This document shows, in pieces, positions 17,271 to 24,804 of a stretch of DNA of 40,191 bases. Source of the stretch: JBDNJM01 sp041687755 (GTDB taxonomy: Bacteria; Planctomycetota; UBA1135; GCA-002686595); the NCBI GenBank assembly GCA_041687755.1, contig JBDNJM010000152.1:1-40191 (forward strand), written 5' to 3'. The first letter of the stretch is position 1; each line of letters begins with the position of its first letter. Made by a program: the position numbers and the translations under genes. Below the pieces are notes generated by a model. The model saw only the letters and a list, made by a program, of their open reading frames with translations, ran no database searches and was not told where the DNA came from.

Positions 17271-17561
17271 GGCGAGGCGGGGTGGGGCAGCGCGCGCGAG
17301 GGCGGCGCGGTGTCGAAGGGCGGGCGGGAACGCGCGAGGCGGCGTGCTGCGGGTATGCAGGGGCCGTTCCGTCGCGGCGTGTGGGCCGCGGCGAACCGGT
17401 GAGGCGGAGTTGGGGCGCTCGACCGCGCTGGGATGCAGCGGGAGCGGATGTGGGGCGGGCGTCGACGAGAGCGCGCGCTCGCCAAGAGTCCCGGGGGCCG
17501 GGCCGGGAAGTCGGGCTGGTGGTCGGGCCGGAGCGCGCGGCGCTCCGGCCCAGGGTGCGGC

Positions 17562-19547
17562 CTAGTACTCGGTCGCGAGGATGGCGGCGATGCCGCAGAC
17601 GCCGGCGAGGATCAGGCTGACCGGCGGTACCTCGATGGTCACTAGGGCGTAGTAGATGCAGCCACCAGCGGCTCCCACCCCTGCGGCCGTGCCCGCGTCC
17701 CAGTCGGGACCCCAGCCACCACCAGTCGTCGTCCCATCGCCGTAGGTGGTGGGCAGCTGGGTAACGACCGGCGGCTTCCCAATGGTGCCCTGGACCAGAG
17801 CAATGGGGGGGTCGACGAAGCGTGCGATCGTGCCGATCGGGCTGCCGTTGCGCAGGAAGAGGCCCTGGCTGCGGCTGAGCAACTTGCCCTGGTTGAGGGT
17901 GCCGGTCTCAACGACCTGTAGGCCGTACGCGATCTGAGGTCCTGCGCTGCCGCTGGGGGAAATCGGGACCATCGGGAGGTTCAGGCTCTGGTTGAACATG
18001 CCGAGCAGGTCGCCGGGGACGCCCGTTGCCCGCACGAGGCTCCAGGTGCCGCTGCCGTCTTCCGCGAGGCGTGAGACCAGCTGCTTGTCGGCGTAGTAGT
18101 CGAACTGCTTGAAGGACAGCTTGCCGGCGCCTTCGGCGGTCACGCCGGTGCGGGTCGCGCTGCCCTGGTGGGTCAGCTTGCCCTGGACCGGGCTGATCGC
18201 CCCGACGTACGCAGGGATTGCGGGGTTCGGCGTCGTCGCGGTCCACGACTCCTCGTAGGTGCTCTCACCGACGCGCGTGCGCACGGCCTGGATCGAGTAG
18301 TCCCGGGGTCCCTGGCCGTCCCAGTTGGTCTCGGTGCGGTGAATGTCGGTGGTGACTTGGCCCGCACCGTTAAGCGTCGACGTCTCCAGGCAGGTGACCC
18401 CGAGCGGGTACGCCTGGGAGGCAAGCGTCAGCTCCCAGTTGTTCTCCTGGGCCTTGCGGTGGATCGTCGAGCCGAATCCATCGAGCGTGATGTCGCTGTC
18501 GAGCAGCAGCGTCTCGCCATTGCTCGAGGACAAGGAACCCTTGACGACCATCCGGTACCCGCGCAGGTCCAGGCCTTCGAAGCGCGCCGAGAGCATGCCC
18601 ACCCACTCTTGCGGTACGGAGCTCCCCTGGGAGTCGATGACGTCGAAGCTGTGCAGGGCCGAGACCTCGTACCCGAGCCCCGGGTAGTCCGTGGGCTGGA
18701 CGAGGTTCAGGTCGCTGGAAACGACCTGGAAGCGGCCCATCTGTTGCGATGTCATCGAGTAGGCGAAGAACGCGGAGTTCGCGACGTCCTGGGCGTGAAA
18801 CAGGAGCCTGTTGAAGTTCATCACGTCCACCGTGTTGGGCGCGCCGGGGCTGCAGCCGGCGCCATCGGGGCCGCCGTCGCCGGCAAAGTCCTCTGGAGCG
18901 TCCGTGTCGACGGCGTAGCGCGAGCGGCCGATTGAGCCGCCGGGGTGCGACGGGGAGGGTCCGCTCGGCCCGGCATTCACGTAGCCGCCGGTCCAGGCTC
19001 CCGAATCGGTGGCCAGCTCCGCCAGCGGTTGGCTCGAGGCCGTGTCGTCGGCGCCGTAGATCACGACGTCAACAATGGAGCCGTGGGGGTCGAGCAGAGC
19101 GAGGCCGCCCGTCTCGTCGCCTAGCAGGTCCTGGGGATCTTGCCCGGTGAAGAACACCTCGAGATCAGGGGTGGTGTTCAGCCACTGTGCGACGCCCGGC
19201 CGTTGGGGTCCGAGGAACACGAGTGCTGAGTGACCGGCGGGCAGCTTGGCGTCCGCGCCAAACACGTGCAGCGACGCCTCCTTGCCATCGATGAGCTGAT
19301 AACCCGCGAGGGACGTATCGGCCAAGCCAGCGTTGGCGAGTTCGATCCACTCATGGCCGGCGTCGCTGCCGACGGTGGTCGGGAGGAACTCTGTGATGAC
19401 GAGTCGCGGGGCGGCTTCGGCGTCCGCGGCGGTTTCAGCGTCGTCCTTTGCGTAGACGACGGCGGCCGAGACGGTGGCAAGGGCGAGGAGGCTGCGCCCG
19501 GCGCCCCGGAGGGCATGACGCGCGCTAATGGGATGGAAGAGGGACAT
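17562..19547 (-). CDS. Secreted lamin-tail-domain protein with hydrophobic C-terminal tail
   Basis: A 661-residue protein with a signal peptide (ARHALRGAGRSLLALATVSA, cleavage near VVYA). A lamin-tail (LTD) domain spans about residues 46-180, seen as PRLVITEFLPTT, HEWIELANAGLADTSLAGYQ, GHSALVFLGP and SIVDVVIYG. The central 350 residues are beta-rich and unassigned. The C-terminus has a Gly-rich spacer (TTGGGWGPDWDAGTAAG), then two hydrophobic stretches each with a Cys (AAGGCIYYALVTIEVP and VSLILAGVCGIAAI) and a short acidic end. This tail could anchor the protein; it has no PEP or LPxTG motif. LTD domains in bacteria are usually on secreted proteins, often with nucleases, but no nuclease is seen here. 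The stop is TAG. It is preceded by a hairpin, so it is probably transcribed on its own. Confidence 0.8.
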   Translation of the reverse strand: MSLFHPISARHALRGAGRSLLALATVSAAVVYAKDDAETAADAEAAPRLVITEFLPTTVGSDAGHEWIELANAGLADTSLAGYQLIDGKEASLHVFGADAKLPAGHSALVFLGPQRPGVAQWLNTTPDLEVFFTGQDPQDLLGDETGGLALLDPHGSIVDVVIYGADDTASSQPLAELATDSGAWTGGYVNAGPSGPSPSHPGGSIGRSRYAVDTDAPEDFAGDGGPDGAGCSPGAPNTVDVMNFNRLLFHAQDVANSAFFAYSMTSQQMGRFQVVSSDLNLVQPTDYPGLGYEVSALHSFDVIDSQGSSVPQEWVGMLSARFEGLDLRGYRMVVKGSLSSSNGETLLLDSDITLDGFGSTIHRKAQENNWELTLASQAYPLGVTCLETSTLNGAGQVTTDIHRTETNWDGQGPRDYSIQAVRTRVGESTYEESWTATTPNPAIPAYVGAISPVQGKLTHQGSATRTGVTAEGAGKLSFKQFDYYADKQLVSRLAEDGSGTWSLVRATGVPGDLLGMFNQSLNLPMVPISPSGSAGPQIAYGLQVVETGTLNQGKLLSRSQGLFLRNGSPIGTIARFVDPPIALVQGTIGKPPVVTQLPTTYGDGTTTGGGWGPDWDAGTAAGVGAAGGCIYYALVTIEVPPVSLILAGVCGIAAILATEY

Positions 19548-19599
19548 GGTTCTGTTGGATTTGAAGTTGCGGGACGAGCGAGTGGAGGTGGCTCAAGCG

Positions 19600-19634
19600 A
19601 AGACGCTCCGCGGCAGGCTGCCGCGGAGCGTCTT
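19600..19634. terminator. Perfect hairpin between the small secreted genes and the lamin-tail gene
   Basis: A 35-nt odd palindrome: 17-nt arms aagacgctccgcggcag and ctgccgcggagcgtctt around one central g. It lies 20 bp after the stop of the minus gene at 19654-20106 and 53 bp before the lamin-tail start. Its outer A and T bases give it intrinsic-terminator character on both strands. Confidence 0.7.
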
Positions 19635-19653
19635 TGCGGGGCCCGAGTTCCGT

Positions 19654-20106
19654 TTAGCCGCTGGTGACGGTGGTGTAGCCGCTGTCCTGACTGGATGTGG
19701 CGCCGCCGGGGAAGGTGAACGTGATACGGACGAAGACGCTGCACTCGGTTTCGCCCGAGGAGCCGGCGTCGCCGGCGACATCGCCGTCCTTGCACTTGAG
19801 ATCGAACGGGATGTTCACCGGTGCGCCGCCGAGGTCGCCTTCCCAGGAGTTGCTGCCCTTGTTGAGCGTGTCGTTGACCAGCGGGTCCCAGTCGATGACC
19901 TCGTACTTGTAGCCCGTTGCGCCCTTGGGGACGATGAAGTCGGCGGATCCGGCCTTCGGAGTAATCTTGCAGTCGTCGTCTCCTCCGGCGTCGGTGCCGG
20001 CGGTAGGGGACGAATCGCCGGAGGCGGCAGCAAAGGCGGATTCGGAAGTCAGGGGAAGGGCGAAGGTGGCGGCGAGAACGAGGACGAGGAGGGGCTTGAT
20101 CTGCAT
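19654..20106 (-). CDS. Small secreted protein of an unassigned family, paralog 1
   Basis: A 150-residue protein with a clear signal peptide (MQIKPLLVLVLAATFALP, cleavage near AFA). I do not recognise the family. It shares with the next upstream gene (20202-20609) the blocks YEVIDWDPLVNDTL, CKDGDVAGDAGSSGETEC, SVFVRITFTF and DSGYTTVTS. After the signal there is a short Ser/Gly/Asp-rich spacer. Three cysteines are visible in the mature part. The short conserved core suggests a single beta-rich domain. The two genes are 95 bp apart on the same strand, a likely tandem duplication. The stop is TAA. Function unknown. Confidence 0.7.
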   Translation of the reverse strand: MQIKPLLVLVLAATFALPLTSESAFAAASGDSSPTAGTDAGGDDDCKITPKAGSADFIVPKGATGYKYEVIDWDPLVNDTLNKGSNSWEGDLGGAPVNIPFDLKCKDGDVAGDAGSSGETECSVFVRITFTFPGGATSSQDSGYTTVTSG

Positions 20107-20201
20107 GGTTCTTAGGTGGTTTCGAGGGGCGTCGATGGATGTGTTGAATGAAGAGCGGTGAACGTTCGGGTTCCGCGGTGAGAGTCCGGGCCGATGTACC
20201 G

Positions 20202-20609
20202 CTACTCGCAGCTGAGGGTGTAGTAGCCGCTGTCCTTCGTGTACGAGGTGGCGCTACTGCCGGAGCCGATGGTGTAGGTGACGCGGACGAAGGCGCTGCA
20301 CTCGCCTTCCCCTGAACTGCCGTTGGGGCCGACAACGTCTCCGTCGATGCAGTTCCACTTCATGTTCATGATGTGGGAGTCGCCATCGGGCGTGACGCAC
20401 TTCTTGGAGAGCAGCGTGTCGTTCGAGATGGGATCCCAGTCAATGACCTCGTAGCAGATCTTCGTGCAGCCGTCCGGGATCTCGATCTTGTGAGTGAGGT
20501 AGCCGCCCTTGAACTCGTGGTCCGATCCGGTTTGTGCGATCGCGAGGAGAGCGACGGAAGCGAGCAGAGTCATGGCGGCGGCGATCGGGGCGAAGCGTGC
20601 GAGTTTCAT
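20202..20609 (-). CDS. Small secreted protein of an unassigned family, paralog 2
   Basis: A 135-residue paralog of the product of 19654-20106. Signal peptide: MKLARFAPIAAAMTLLASV, cleavage near AIAQ. Common blocks are CYEVIDWDPISNDTL, CIDGDVVGPNGSSGEGEC, SAFVRVTYTI and DSGYYTLSCE. This copy has more cysteines (about seven) than the other, including CTKIC, which suggests disulfide bridges. The conserved DWDP and GSSGExEC motifs define the pair. It ends in TAG. About 630 bp upstream carry no convincing gene, so its promoter should lie there. Confidence 0.7.
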   Translation of the reverse strand: MKLARFAPIAAAMTLLASVALLAIAQTGSDHEFKGGYLTHKIEIPDGCTKICYEVIDWDPISNDTLLSKKCVTPDGDSHIMNMKWNCIDGDVVGPNGSSGEGECSAFVRVTYTIGSGSSATSYTKDSGYYTLSCE

Positions 20610-21239
20610 AGTTATCGGGGTGTTGTCGCTGTTGCGAGGTGAATGGGGTGAGCGCGTTCAGCGCTCGAAGTGAGTCGTGCGACGATGCGTTCGTCGCTGA
20701 CGCAAGGAGTTCCTCGACATGCTCCATTCGGTTTCACCCATGACGCGATCGTTCCGGTTCTGTGCTTCACGAGACGCGAACTTTGAGTTCGTCGCGCTAC
20801 GCATCCGCACCGCGGTTGACCGCTACAATGCGATCAGCGTTCGTCCCAGGAACCTGCGCGATGGCGCGCTCTAAGAATCCAAGCGAGCAAGACTCCAGTC
20901 GCTGAATTCTTGCGCGCGCGGGTGTTGAGCAGTTTCGGCGCTCTCGACTTGTCCCGTTGTTCGCGCAGTCCCTTGAGACCGCCGGGCGATCGCTGCGTGC
21001 GACTCGCACAGGCACTTCGGGTGACCTCGATCAGGCCAGGTTCCGAGAAGGCCGAGGCCTCTTTGCCCGAGCGTTCGCGTTCATCTGCGTTCAATGACCA
21101 CACGGCCGGTTCCCACCGAGGCGCTTGAGAATCCATGTGCCGCGTCCTCGAGCAGCCCGGTCACGACTCTCGGCGCAATCTGAAACCACGGCGGACTCTG
21201 CAGGGAACCCTCCCCGCCGGCGTTCTATGATCGTTCGCA
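20610..21239. other. 630-bp intergenic region of lower G+C
   Basis: No convincing gene. G+C is visibly lower than in the flanking genes: about 57-62% in two lines I counted. A minus-strand open frame at 20834-21136 lacks any family signature and has Arg/Ser-rich composition, so I do not call it. There is a short hairpin gagcgcgttcagcgctc near 20651. The region separates divergent genes and must hold promoters for the secreted protein (minus) and the SDR-like gene (plus). Confidence 0.5.
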
Positions 21240-21932
21240 ATGAACCCGCCGCCCAACCTGACCGTCGTCCACCTAGGCGCCACAGGAGCCGTCGGCTCCG
21301 TGGTGGTCCAGGCCTTGCTCGCGATGCCGGAGCTGCAGCGACTCTCGCTCCTCGGTCGGCGCCCGCTCGACGGGGCCGACGACTCTCGGGTCGAACAGCA
21401 CACCGTCGACATCTTCGACTCAAGCACCTACGCGGGCCGGCTGAAAGGGCACCAGGTCGCCATCTGCACCCTCGGAGTCGGGCAGCCCTCGAAGATCAGT
21501 CGCGAAGACTTCTTGGCGATCGACCGCGACGCCGTCCTCGCCTTCGCGACCGCCTGCCGGGAGGCCGGCGTGGAGCACTTCCAGCTGCTCAGCTCCGTCG
21601 GCACGAACTCAGAATCGCGCTCGTTCTACCTGCGCACGAAGGGCGAGCTCGAAGAGGGCTTGAAGGCGCTGGGCTTCGCGCGGCTCAGCCTGTTCCGGCC
21701 GTCGATGATCCTGACGCCGACCAGCCGCTACGGTTTCAGCCAGGCGGTCACCCTGAAGGTCTGGCCCTGGCTGAGCCTCGGACTCTTCGGGCCGCTCTCA
21801 AAGTTTCGCGGCGTGCGCGTCGAGCAGCTCGGCCGAGCGATCGCGGCGAACGCGGGCTTGGTCGAGCGCAACCGGGTCGAGGTGCTCCACTGGGACGAGA
21901 TCAAGGAGCTGGATCCGCGTCCCGCGTCGTGA
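21240..21932 (+). CDS. Atypical SDR / NAD(P)H-binding protein (HTATIP2-like)
   Basis: A 230-residue protein with the Rossmann motif GATGAVG at residues 13-19, LLGRRPL for the second strand and an HTVDIFD segment. STYAGRLKGHQVAICTLG and FQLLSSVGTN follow, with YLRTKGELE giving a Tyr-x3-Lys pair. These match the atypical SDR subgroup containing HTATIP2/TIP30 and related NAD(P)H-binding proteins. The product may be an oxidoreductase or a sensor of NAD(P)H; no substrate can be assigned. It is convergent with a small membrane-protein gene 13 bp downstream. The stop is TGA. Confidence 0.8.
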   Translation: MNPPPNLTVVHLGATGAVGSVVVQALLAMPELQRLSLLGRRPLDGADDSRVEQHTVDIFDSSTYAGRLKGHQVAICTLGVGQPSKISREDFLAIDRDAVLAFATACREAGVEHFQLLSSVGTNSESRSFYLRTKGELEEGLKALGFARLSLFRPSMILTPTSRYGFSQAVTLKVWPWLSLGLFGPLSKFRGVRVEQLGRAIAANAGLVERNRVEVLHWDEIKELDPRPAS

Positions 21933-21945
21933 AGTCGCGGTGGGC

Positions 21946-22233
21946 TCAGGCCGCCGTCATCATCGCCGTGAAGAACCCCGTGCCGCACCAGAGCAGGGCG
22001 GCCACGGCGAGGGCGATCGCGCGCATGCTGCCGGCCTGCTCGGTCCACCGAGGCCAGATCCAGAACACGATCGCGGGGTAGACCGTGCTCGCCAGGGCGA
22101 CCGGAATGCAGCGCAGCGCGAACGCCTCGTTCTGCGCGGTCCAGCCAGCGGTGACCAGGCCCGCGAAGGGCCCGAGCAACAGGATCAGGAGTCCCGGCTG
22201 CGGCGAGTTGCCCCAGGGCAGGGGAGGCCACAT
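21946..22233 (-). CDS. Small membrane protein, unassigned
   Basis: A 95-residue product with three hydrophobic segments: LLILLLGPFAGLVTAGW (about 15-31), CIPVALASTVYPAIVFWIW (42-60) and AIALAVAALLWCGTGFFTAMM (72-92). No charged catalytic motif or family signature is visible. ATG 22233 is the only good start. The gene is convergent with the SDR-like gene and ends 13 bp from it. The second 115-bp palindrome begins about 100 bp upstream of its start. Confidence 0.65.
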   Translation of the reverse strand: MWPPLPWGNSPQPGLLILLLGPFAGLVTAGWTAQNEAFALRCIPVALASTVYPAIVFWIWPRWTEQAGSMRAIALAVAALLWCGTGFFTAMMTAA

Positions 22234-22334
22234 GGGGCTGGGCAGGATTAGCGCAGCGGGCAGGACCTCGAGCCCACGGCGACGCTACTTGCCTATCCAG
22301 GGGCGGTGGGGTCGGGTGCCTGCATCGGTGGGCC

Positions 22335-22473
22335 GAGCCTCTGGCCGGGGGGAACGATACGGTGCCAGGCACGTTTTCACCGGCTTGGGAGCCATCAACC
22401 GCATTGCGGCTGATGGCTCCCAAGCCGGTGAAAACGTGCCTGGCACCGTATCGTTCCCCCCGGCCAGAGGCTC
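22335..22473. repeat. 115-bp palindromic element, copy 2 (with 12-bp extra flanking arms)
   Basis: The core at 22347-22461 has the same segment lengths as copy 1: G6, 26-nt block, 17-nt stem, 17-nt apex, mirrored halves, C6. The 26-nt block differs at one base (aac for aag) and its partner differs to match. The 17-nt stem differs from copy 1 at nine positions, all compensated on the other arm. The apex caaccgcattgcggctg pairs except one a-c mismatch (22398/22410). Another 12 bp (gagcctctggcc/ggccagaggctc) extend the palindrome on both sides. The right end overlaps the stop codon of the minus gene at 22472-22924. Confidence 0.97.
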
Positions 22474-22924
22474 AGGCGAGCTGCTCGGCCCAGTCGCCCA
22501 GGAGGTCGTCGGCTTCGGCCAGGGCGTCTTCGTGCGCCCAGGACTCGATCTCGAACAGGCTCGCGCCCATCTCCAGGGCGGCGAGGGTGTCGCGGCGGGC
22601 GAGCAGGCGTTCGGCGGTCGGGCGGTCGACGGGGGTCTCGTCGTCGTCGGGGGCGGCGGCTTCGACGTCGGTGACCAAGCCTTGGCGGTCGACGGCGATG
22701 CGGGACCCGAGCCAGGGGGCGAAGTCTTGGGAGGCCAGGCTGCCGGAGGGGTAACCGTCGAGCAGGGCGGCGAGGCTCGCGGCGCCGTGTTCGACGCCGG
22801 TCACGGTTCCTTCAAGGACCAGGTGCCCCAGGTGTTCGATGGCGCAGAGGAGATTGTGCTCGTCGGGGCCGCTCTTCGCCAGTCGTTCGAGGGCGTCTCC
22901 GAGGGTGTCGTCGGCGGGGCGCAT
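22472..22924 (-). CDS. Unassigned acidic protein next to DUF971 gene
   Basis: A 150-residue, mostly helical, acidic protein with no signal peptide or membrane segment. Visible features are LGDALERLAKSGPDEHNLLCAIEHLGHLV at the start and a C-terminal helix ending DLLGDWAEQLA. I do not recognise a family. It starts four bases after the stop of the upstream DUF971 gene on the same strand, so the two are very probably co-transcribed. Its stop codon TGA overlaps the end of palindrome copy 2, so the element is part of the 3' end of this transcript and could form a long RNA hairpin there. Confidence 0.65.
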   Translation of the reverse strand: MRPADDTLGDALERLAKSGPDEHNLLCAIEHLGHLVLEGTVTGVEHGAASLAALLDGYPSGSLASQDFAPWLGSRIAVDRQGLVTDVEAAAPDDDETPVDRPTAERLLARRDTLAALEMGASLFEIESWAHEDALAEADDLLGDWAEQLA

Positions 22925-22928
22925 GGGA

Positions 22929-23273
22929 CTACTGGGCTTCCGCGCCGGAGAGGGGCTCGTCGGGGCGCTGGAGGCGGTCCCCCATCTGGCGCAGCCGAGT
23001 CCACGTGAAGATGCCGGTGTTGTGGCCGTCGGAGAAGTCGATCGAGAGCGCGTAGTTGCCGCAGAGCTCGACGTTGCTCGTCCGCAGATCGTCGGACGTC
23101 GTCTTGGCGTCGTAGCGCTGGGCGCCGGTGTGCTCGTCCACGCAGCGGGCGCAGGGGCAGGCGTCGCGCAGGGTCGGGGCGGGCAGGTCGTGGGTCGCGC
23201 CGTCGGACCATTCGATCACCAGGCGAGCGGGGTCGCTCTTGGTGATGGTGCGGGGCTGGGGGTCGGTGCTCAT
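22929..23273 (-). CDS. DUF971 protein (gamma-butyrobetaine hydroxylase N-terminal-like domain)
   Basis: A 114-residue protein that is essentially one GBBH-like_N/DUF971 domain. Typical features are LVIEWSDGATHDLPAPTLRDACPCARCVDE (residues 18-47), with three cysteines that bind zinc in the family, and NYALSIDFSDGHNTGIFTWTRLRQ near residue 73. Stand-alone DUF971 proteins are often found near Mrp/ApbC iron-sulfur carriers, but none is here. The gene is followed by an unassigned gene after four bases. The stop is TAG. The molecular role is not settled. Confidence 0.85.
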   Translation of the reverse strand: MSTDPQPRTITKSDPARLVIEWSDGATHDLPAPTLRDACPCARCVDEHTGAQRYDAKTTSDDLRTSNVELCGNYALSIDFSDGHNTGIFTWTRLRQMGDRLQRPDEPLSGAEAQ

Positions 23274-23605
23274 CGGAGGGGCCTCGGGTTCATGCGGGGA
23301 TCCTGGGATCCGCCGGGGGCAAGCGAAAGGGGGCTGAAGTGAGCTTCCAGTGCTGCTATTTAGTATCTAGAGCGCGCTGCAGCAGGGGCCCTGCGCGTCG
23401 GTGGTCCTGGCGTCTGGGGTGTGATCGTCCGGGGCCGCGTACTTCGGCCAGGTTCCGCCGAGTATCGCTCGATCCGCTGCGTGGGGCGGGGCCGCTCGTC
23501 CCTCGCAATCACCTCGGCCGGGCTCCGCGAGCACGCCCCGCGCGCCGGGGGAGAGGGCCGGGGAGAGGGCCGGGGAGAGGGCCGGGGAGAGGGCCGGGGA
23601 GAGGG
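23274..23605. other. Intergenic region between DUF971 gene and tRNA-Phe
   Basis: No gene seen. It holds an AT-rich patch near 23355-23375 that reads tagatactaaat on the minus strand, a weak -10 candidate for the DUF971 gene, and ends in the 12-bp tandem repeats at 23551-23605. Confidence 0.4.
23551..23605. repeat. 12-bp G-rich tandem repeats, G-quadruplex-prone
   Basis: Four perfect copies of gagagggccggg (23551-23598) and a partial fifth, ending at the tRNA 3' CCA. The plus strand has many closely spaced GGG and GGGG runs, a strong G-quadruplex pattern. On the minus strand, downstream of the tRNA, the transcript would be C/U-rich. Confidence 0.95.
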
Positions 23606-23681
23606 TGGTGGCCAGACCCGGATTTGAACCGGGGACCCCTTGATTTTCAGTCAAGTGCTCTACCAACTGAGCTATCTGGCC
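23606..23681 (-). tRNA. tRNA-Phe (GAA), with encoded CCA
   Basis: Minus-strand cloverleaf. The acceptor ggccaga pairs with tctggcc (plus-strand positions 23675-23681 and 23610-23616). The D arm is gctcagttggtagagc. The anticodon arm cttga-ctgaaaa-tcaag has the GAA anticodon for Phe. The T arm is ccgg-ttcaaat-ccgg. The discriminator A is followed by an encoded CCA. Confidence 0.97.
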
Positions 23682-23694
23682 GCCAACGCGGGAG

Positions 23695-23723
23695 AGTTTG
23701 CTGTCGGAGGCCGCCCGCGTCAA
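23695..23723 (-). promoter_or_regulatory. Likely promoter of tRNA-Phe
   Basis: Minus strand: TTGACG (23723-23718), a 17-bp spacer, then CAAACT (23700-23695), about 13 bases before the mature tRNA. The -35 matches consensus at five of six positions and overlaps the ribF stop codon; the -10 matches at three. Confidence 0.4.
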
Positions 23724-24658
23724 TCCCGTGAGCCTAAGACCTCGGCCGCGCGGGCCGCGTCGATGCGCATTTGGGCCGTGAGGGCCTCGAGGCCCTCGAA
23801 GCGGCGCTCGTCGCGCAGGTGCTCGACGAAGGCGACCTCGAGCCGGGTGCCGTAAAGATCGCCGGACCAGTCCAGTAGGTGGACCTCGACGCGCGGGTCG
23901 GCGCCCTCCTCGGCGACGGTGGGGCGGCGGCCGACGTTGGTGACCGAAGGCAGGCCGGGGGGCAGGGGCGGGCCGTCGTCGACGACGCGCACACGGGTGG
24001 CGTACACGCCGTAGGGCGGCAGCAGGGAGTGCATCGGGTTGACGTTGGCCGTCGGGAAGCCGAGCTCGCGGCCGCGGGCGTCGCCGTGGATGACGCGGCC
24101 CATCACGGCGACCGGGCGGCCGAGCATCTCGGCGGCGGCTACGAGGTCGCCCAGCTCGGTGGCCTCTCGAATGGCAGTCGAGGAGACCGGGCGGCGGCCG
24201 ACCATGACCTGGCCGACGACGTCGACGGCGTGGCCGAGCTCGCGCAGGAGTTCGGCGCCGCCTTGGCGGTCGTGGCCGAACTTGCTGTCGAAGCCGAGGA
24301 CAAAGTGCTTCGCCGCGAGGCCGCGGATCAGGCAGGTGGCGGTGAACTCTGCGGCGGATTGTTCGCGCAGGTCGGAGTCGAAGTCGAGCGCGACGGTGTG
24401 GCGGATACCGGCGGCGCGGAACAGCTCGAGGCGGTGGTCGAGCGTGGTCAGGGTCTTGGGCGCGCGGCCCAGGATCACGCGCTTGGGGTGGCGCCGAAAA
24501 GTAACGACCGTGGGCTCGGCGCCCAGTTCGATGGCGCGCGCGACGTTGGCGCGCAGGATCGCCTGGTGTCCCTGGTGGACGCCGTCGAACACGCCGATCG
24601 AGACGACGGAGCCCTCGGGCGCCGCCTCGAGGGTGCGCAGGTCAAAGGTGGTGCGCAA
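23720..24658 (-). CDS. ribF: Bifunctional riboflavin kinase / FAD synthetase
   Basis: A 312-residue enzyme that converts riboflavin to FMN and FMN to FAD. The N-terminal adenylyltransferase domain shows GVFDGVHQGHQAIL near residue 22, FDSKFGHDRQGG and GRRPVSSTAIRE. The C-terminal flavokinase domain starts near residue 180 and has RELGFPTANV, YGVYATRV and VEVHLLDWSGDLYGTRLEV. Length is normal for bacterial RibF. The start is unusual: TTG at 24658 is the only usable initiator near the expected N-terminus, and no ATG or GTG lies upstream in frame. It is downstream of peptide deformylase on the same strand, with about 145 bp between. Confidence 0.93.
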   Translation of the reverse strand: MRTTFDLRTLEAAPEGSVVSIGVFDGVHQGHQAILRANVARAIELGAEPTVVTFRRHPKRVILGRAPKTLTTLDHRLELFRAAGIRHTVALDFDSDLREQSAAEFTATCLIRGLAAKHFVLGFDSKFGHDRQGGAELLRELGHAVDVVGQVMVGRRPVSSTAIREATELGDLVAAAEMLGRPVAVMGRVIHGDARGRELGFPTANVNPMHSLLPPYGVYATRVRVVDDGPPLPPGLPSVTNVGRRPTVAEEGADPRVEVHLLDWSGDLYGTRLEVAFVEHLRDERRFEGLEALTAQMRIDAARAAEVLGSRD

Positions 24659-24804
24659 ATCGGAAACCGGGCAGGTTAGGAAGCGTGGGCCAAAGCACGC
24701 GCCGCACTGTGTGAACTCTCAGTGCTCTCCAGCGCCGTCAGGCGATGGGCCCAAAGGCACCTGAGAGGCACTTCGTGGGGGCAGCGCGAGTTCTTCACGG
24801 CATC

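Noticed and set aside
20834..21136. Minus-strand 100-codon open frame in the low-G+C spacer
   Set aside because: No recognisable family, no ribosome binding site and unusual composition; kept as unexplained intergenic DNA.
23551..23605. Possible CRISPR array
   Set aside because: The units are contiguous 12-mers without spacers, and no cas gene is present.
24720..24775. Hairpin between ribF and def (agtgc...gcact)
   Set aside because: The stem is short and bulged, with no T-run; too weak to list as a terminator.
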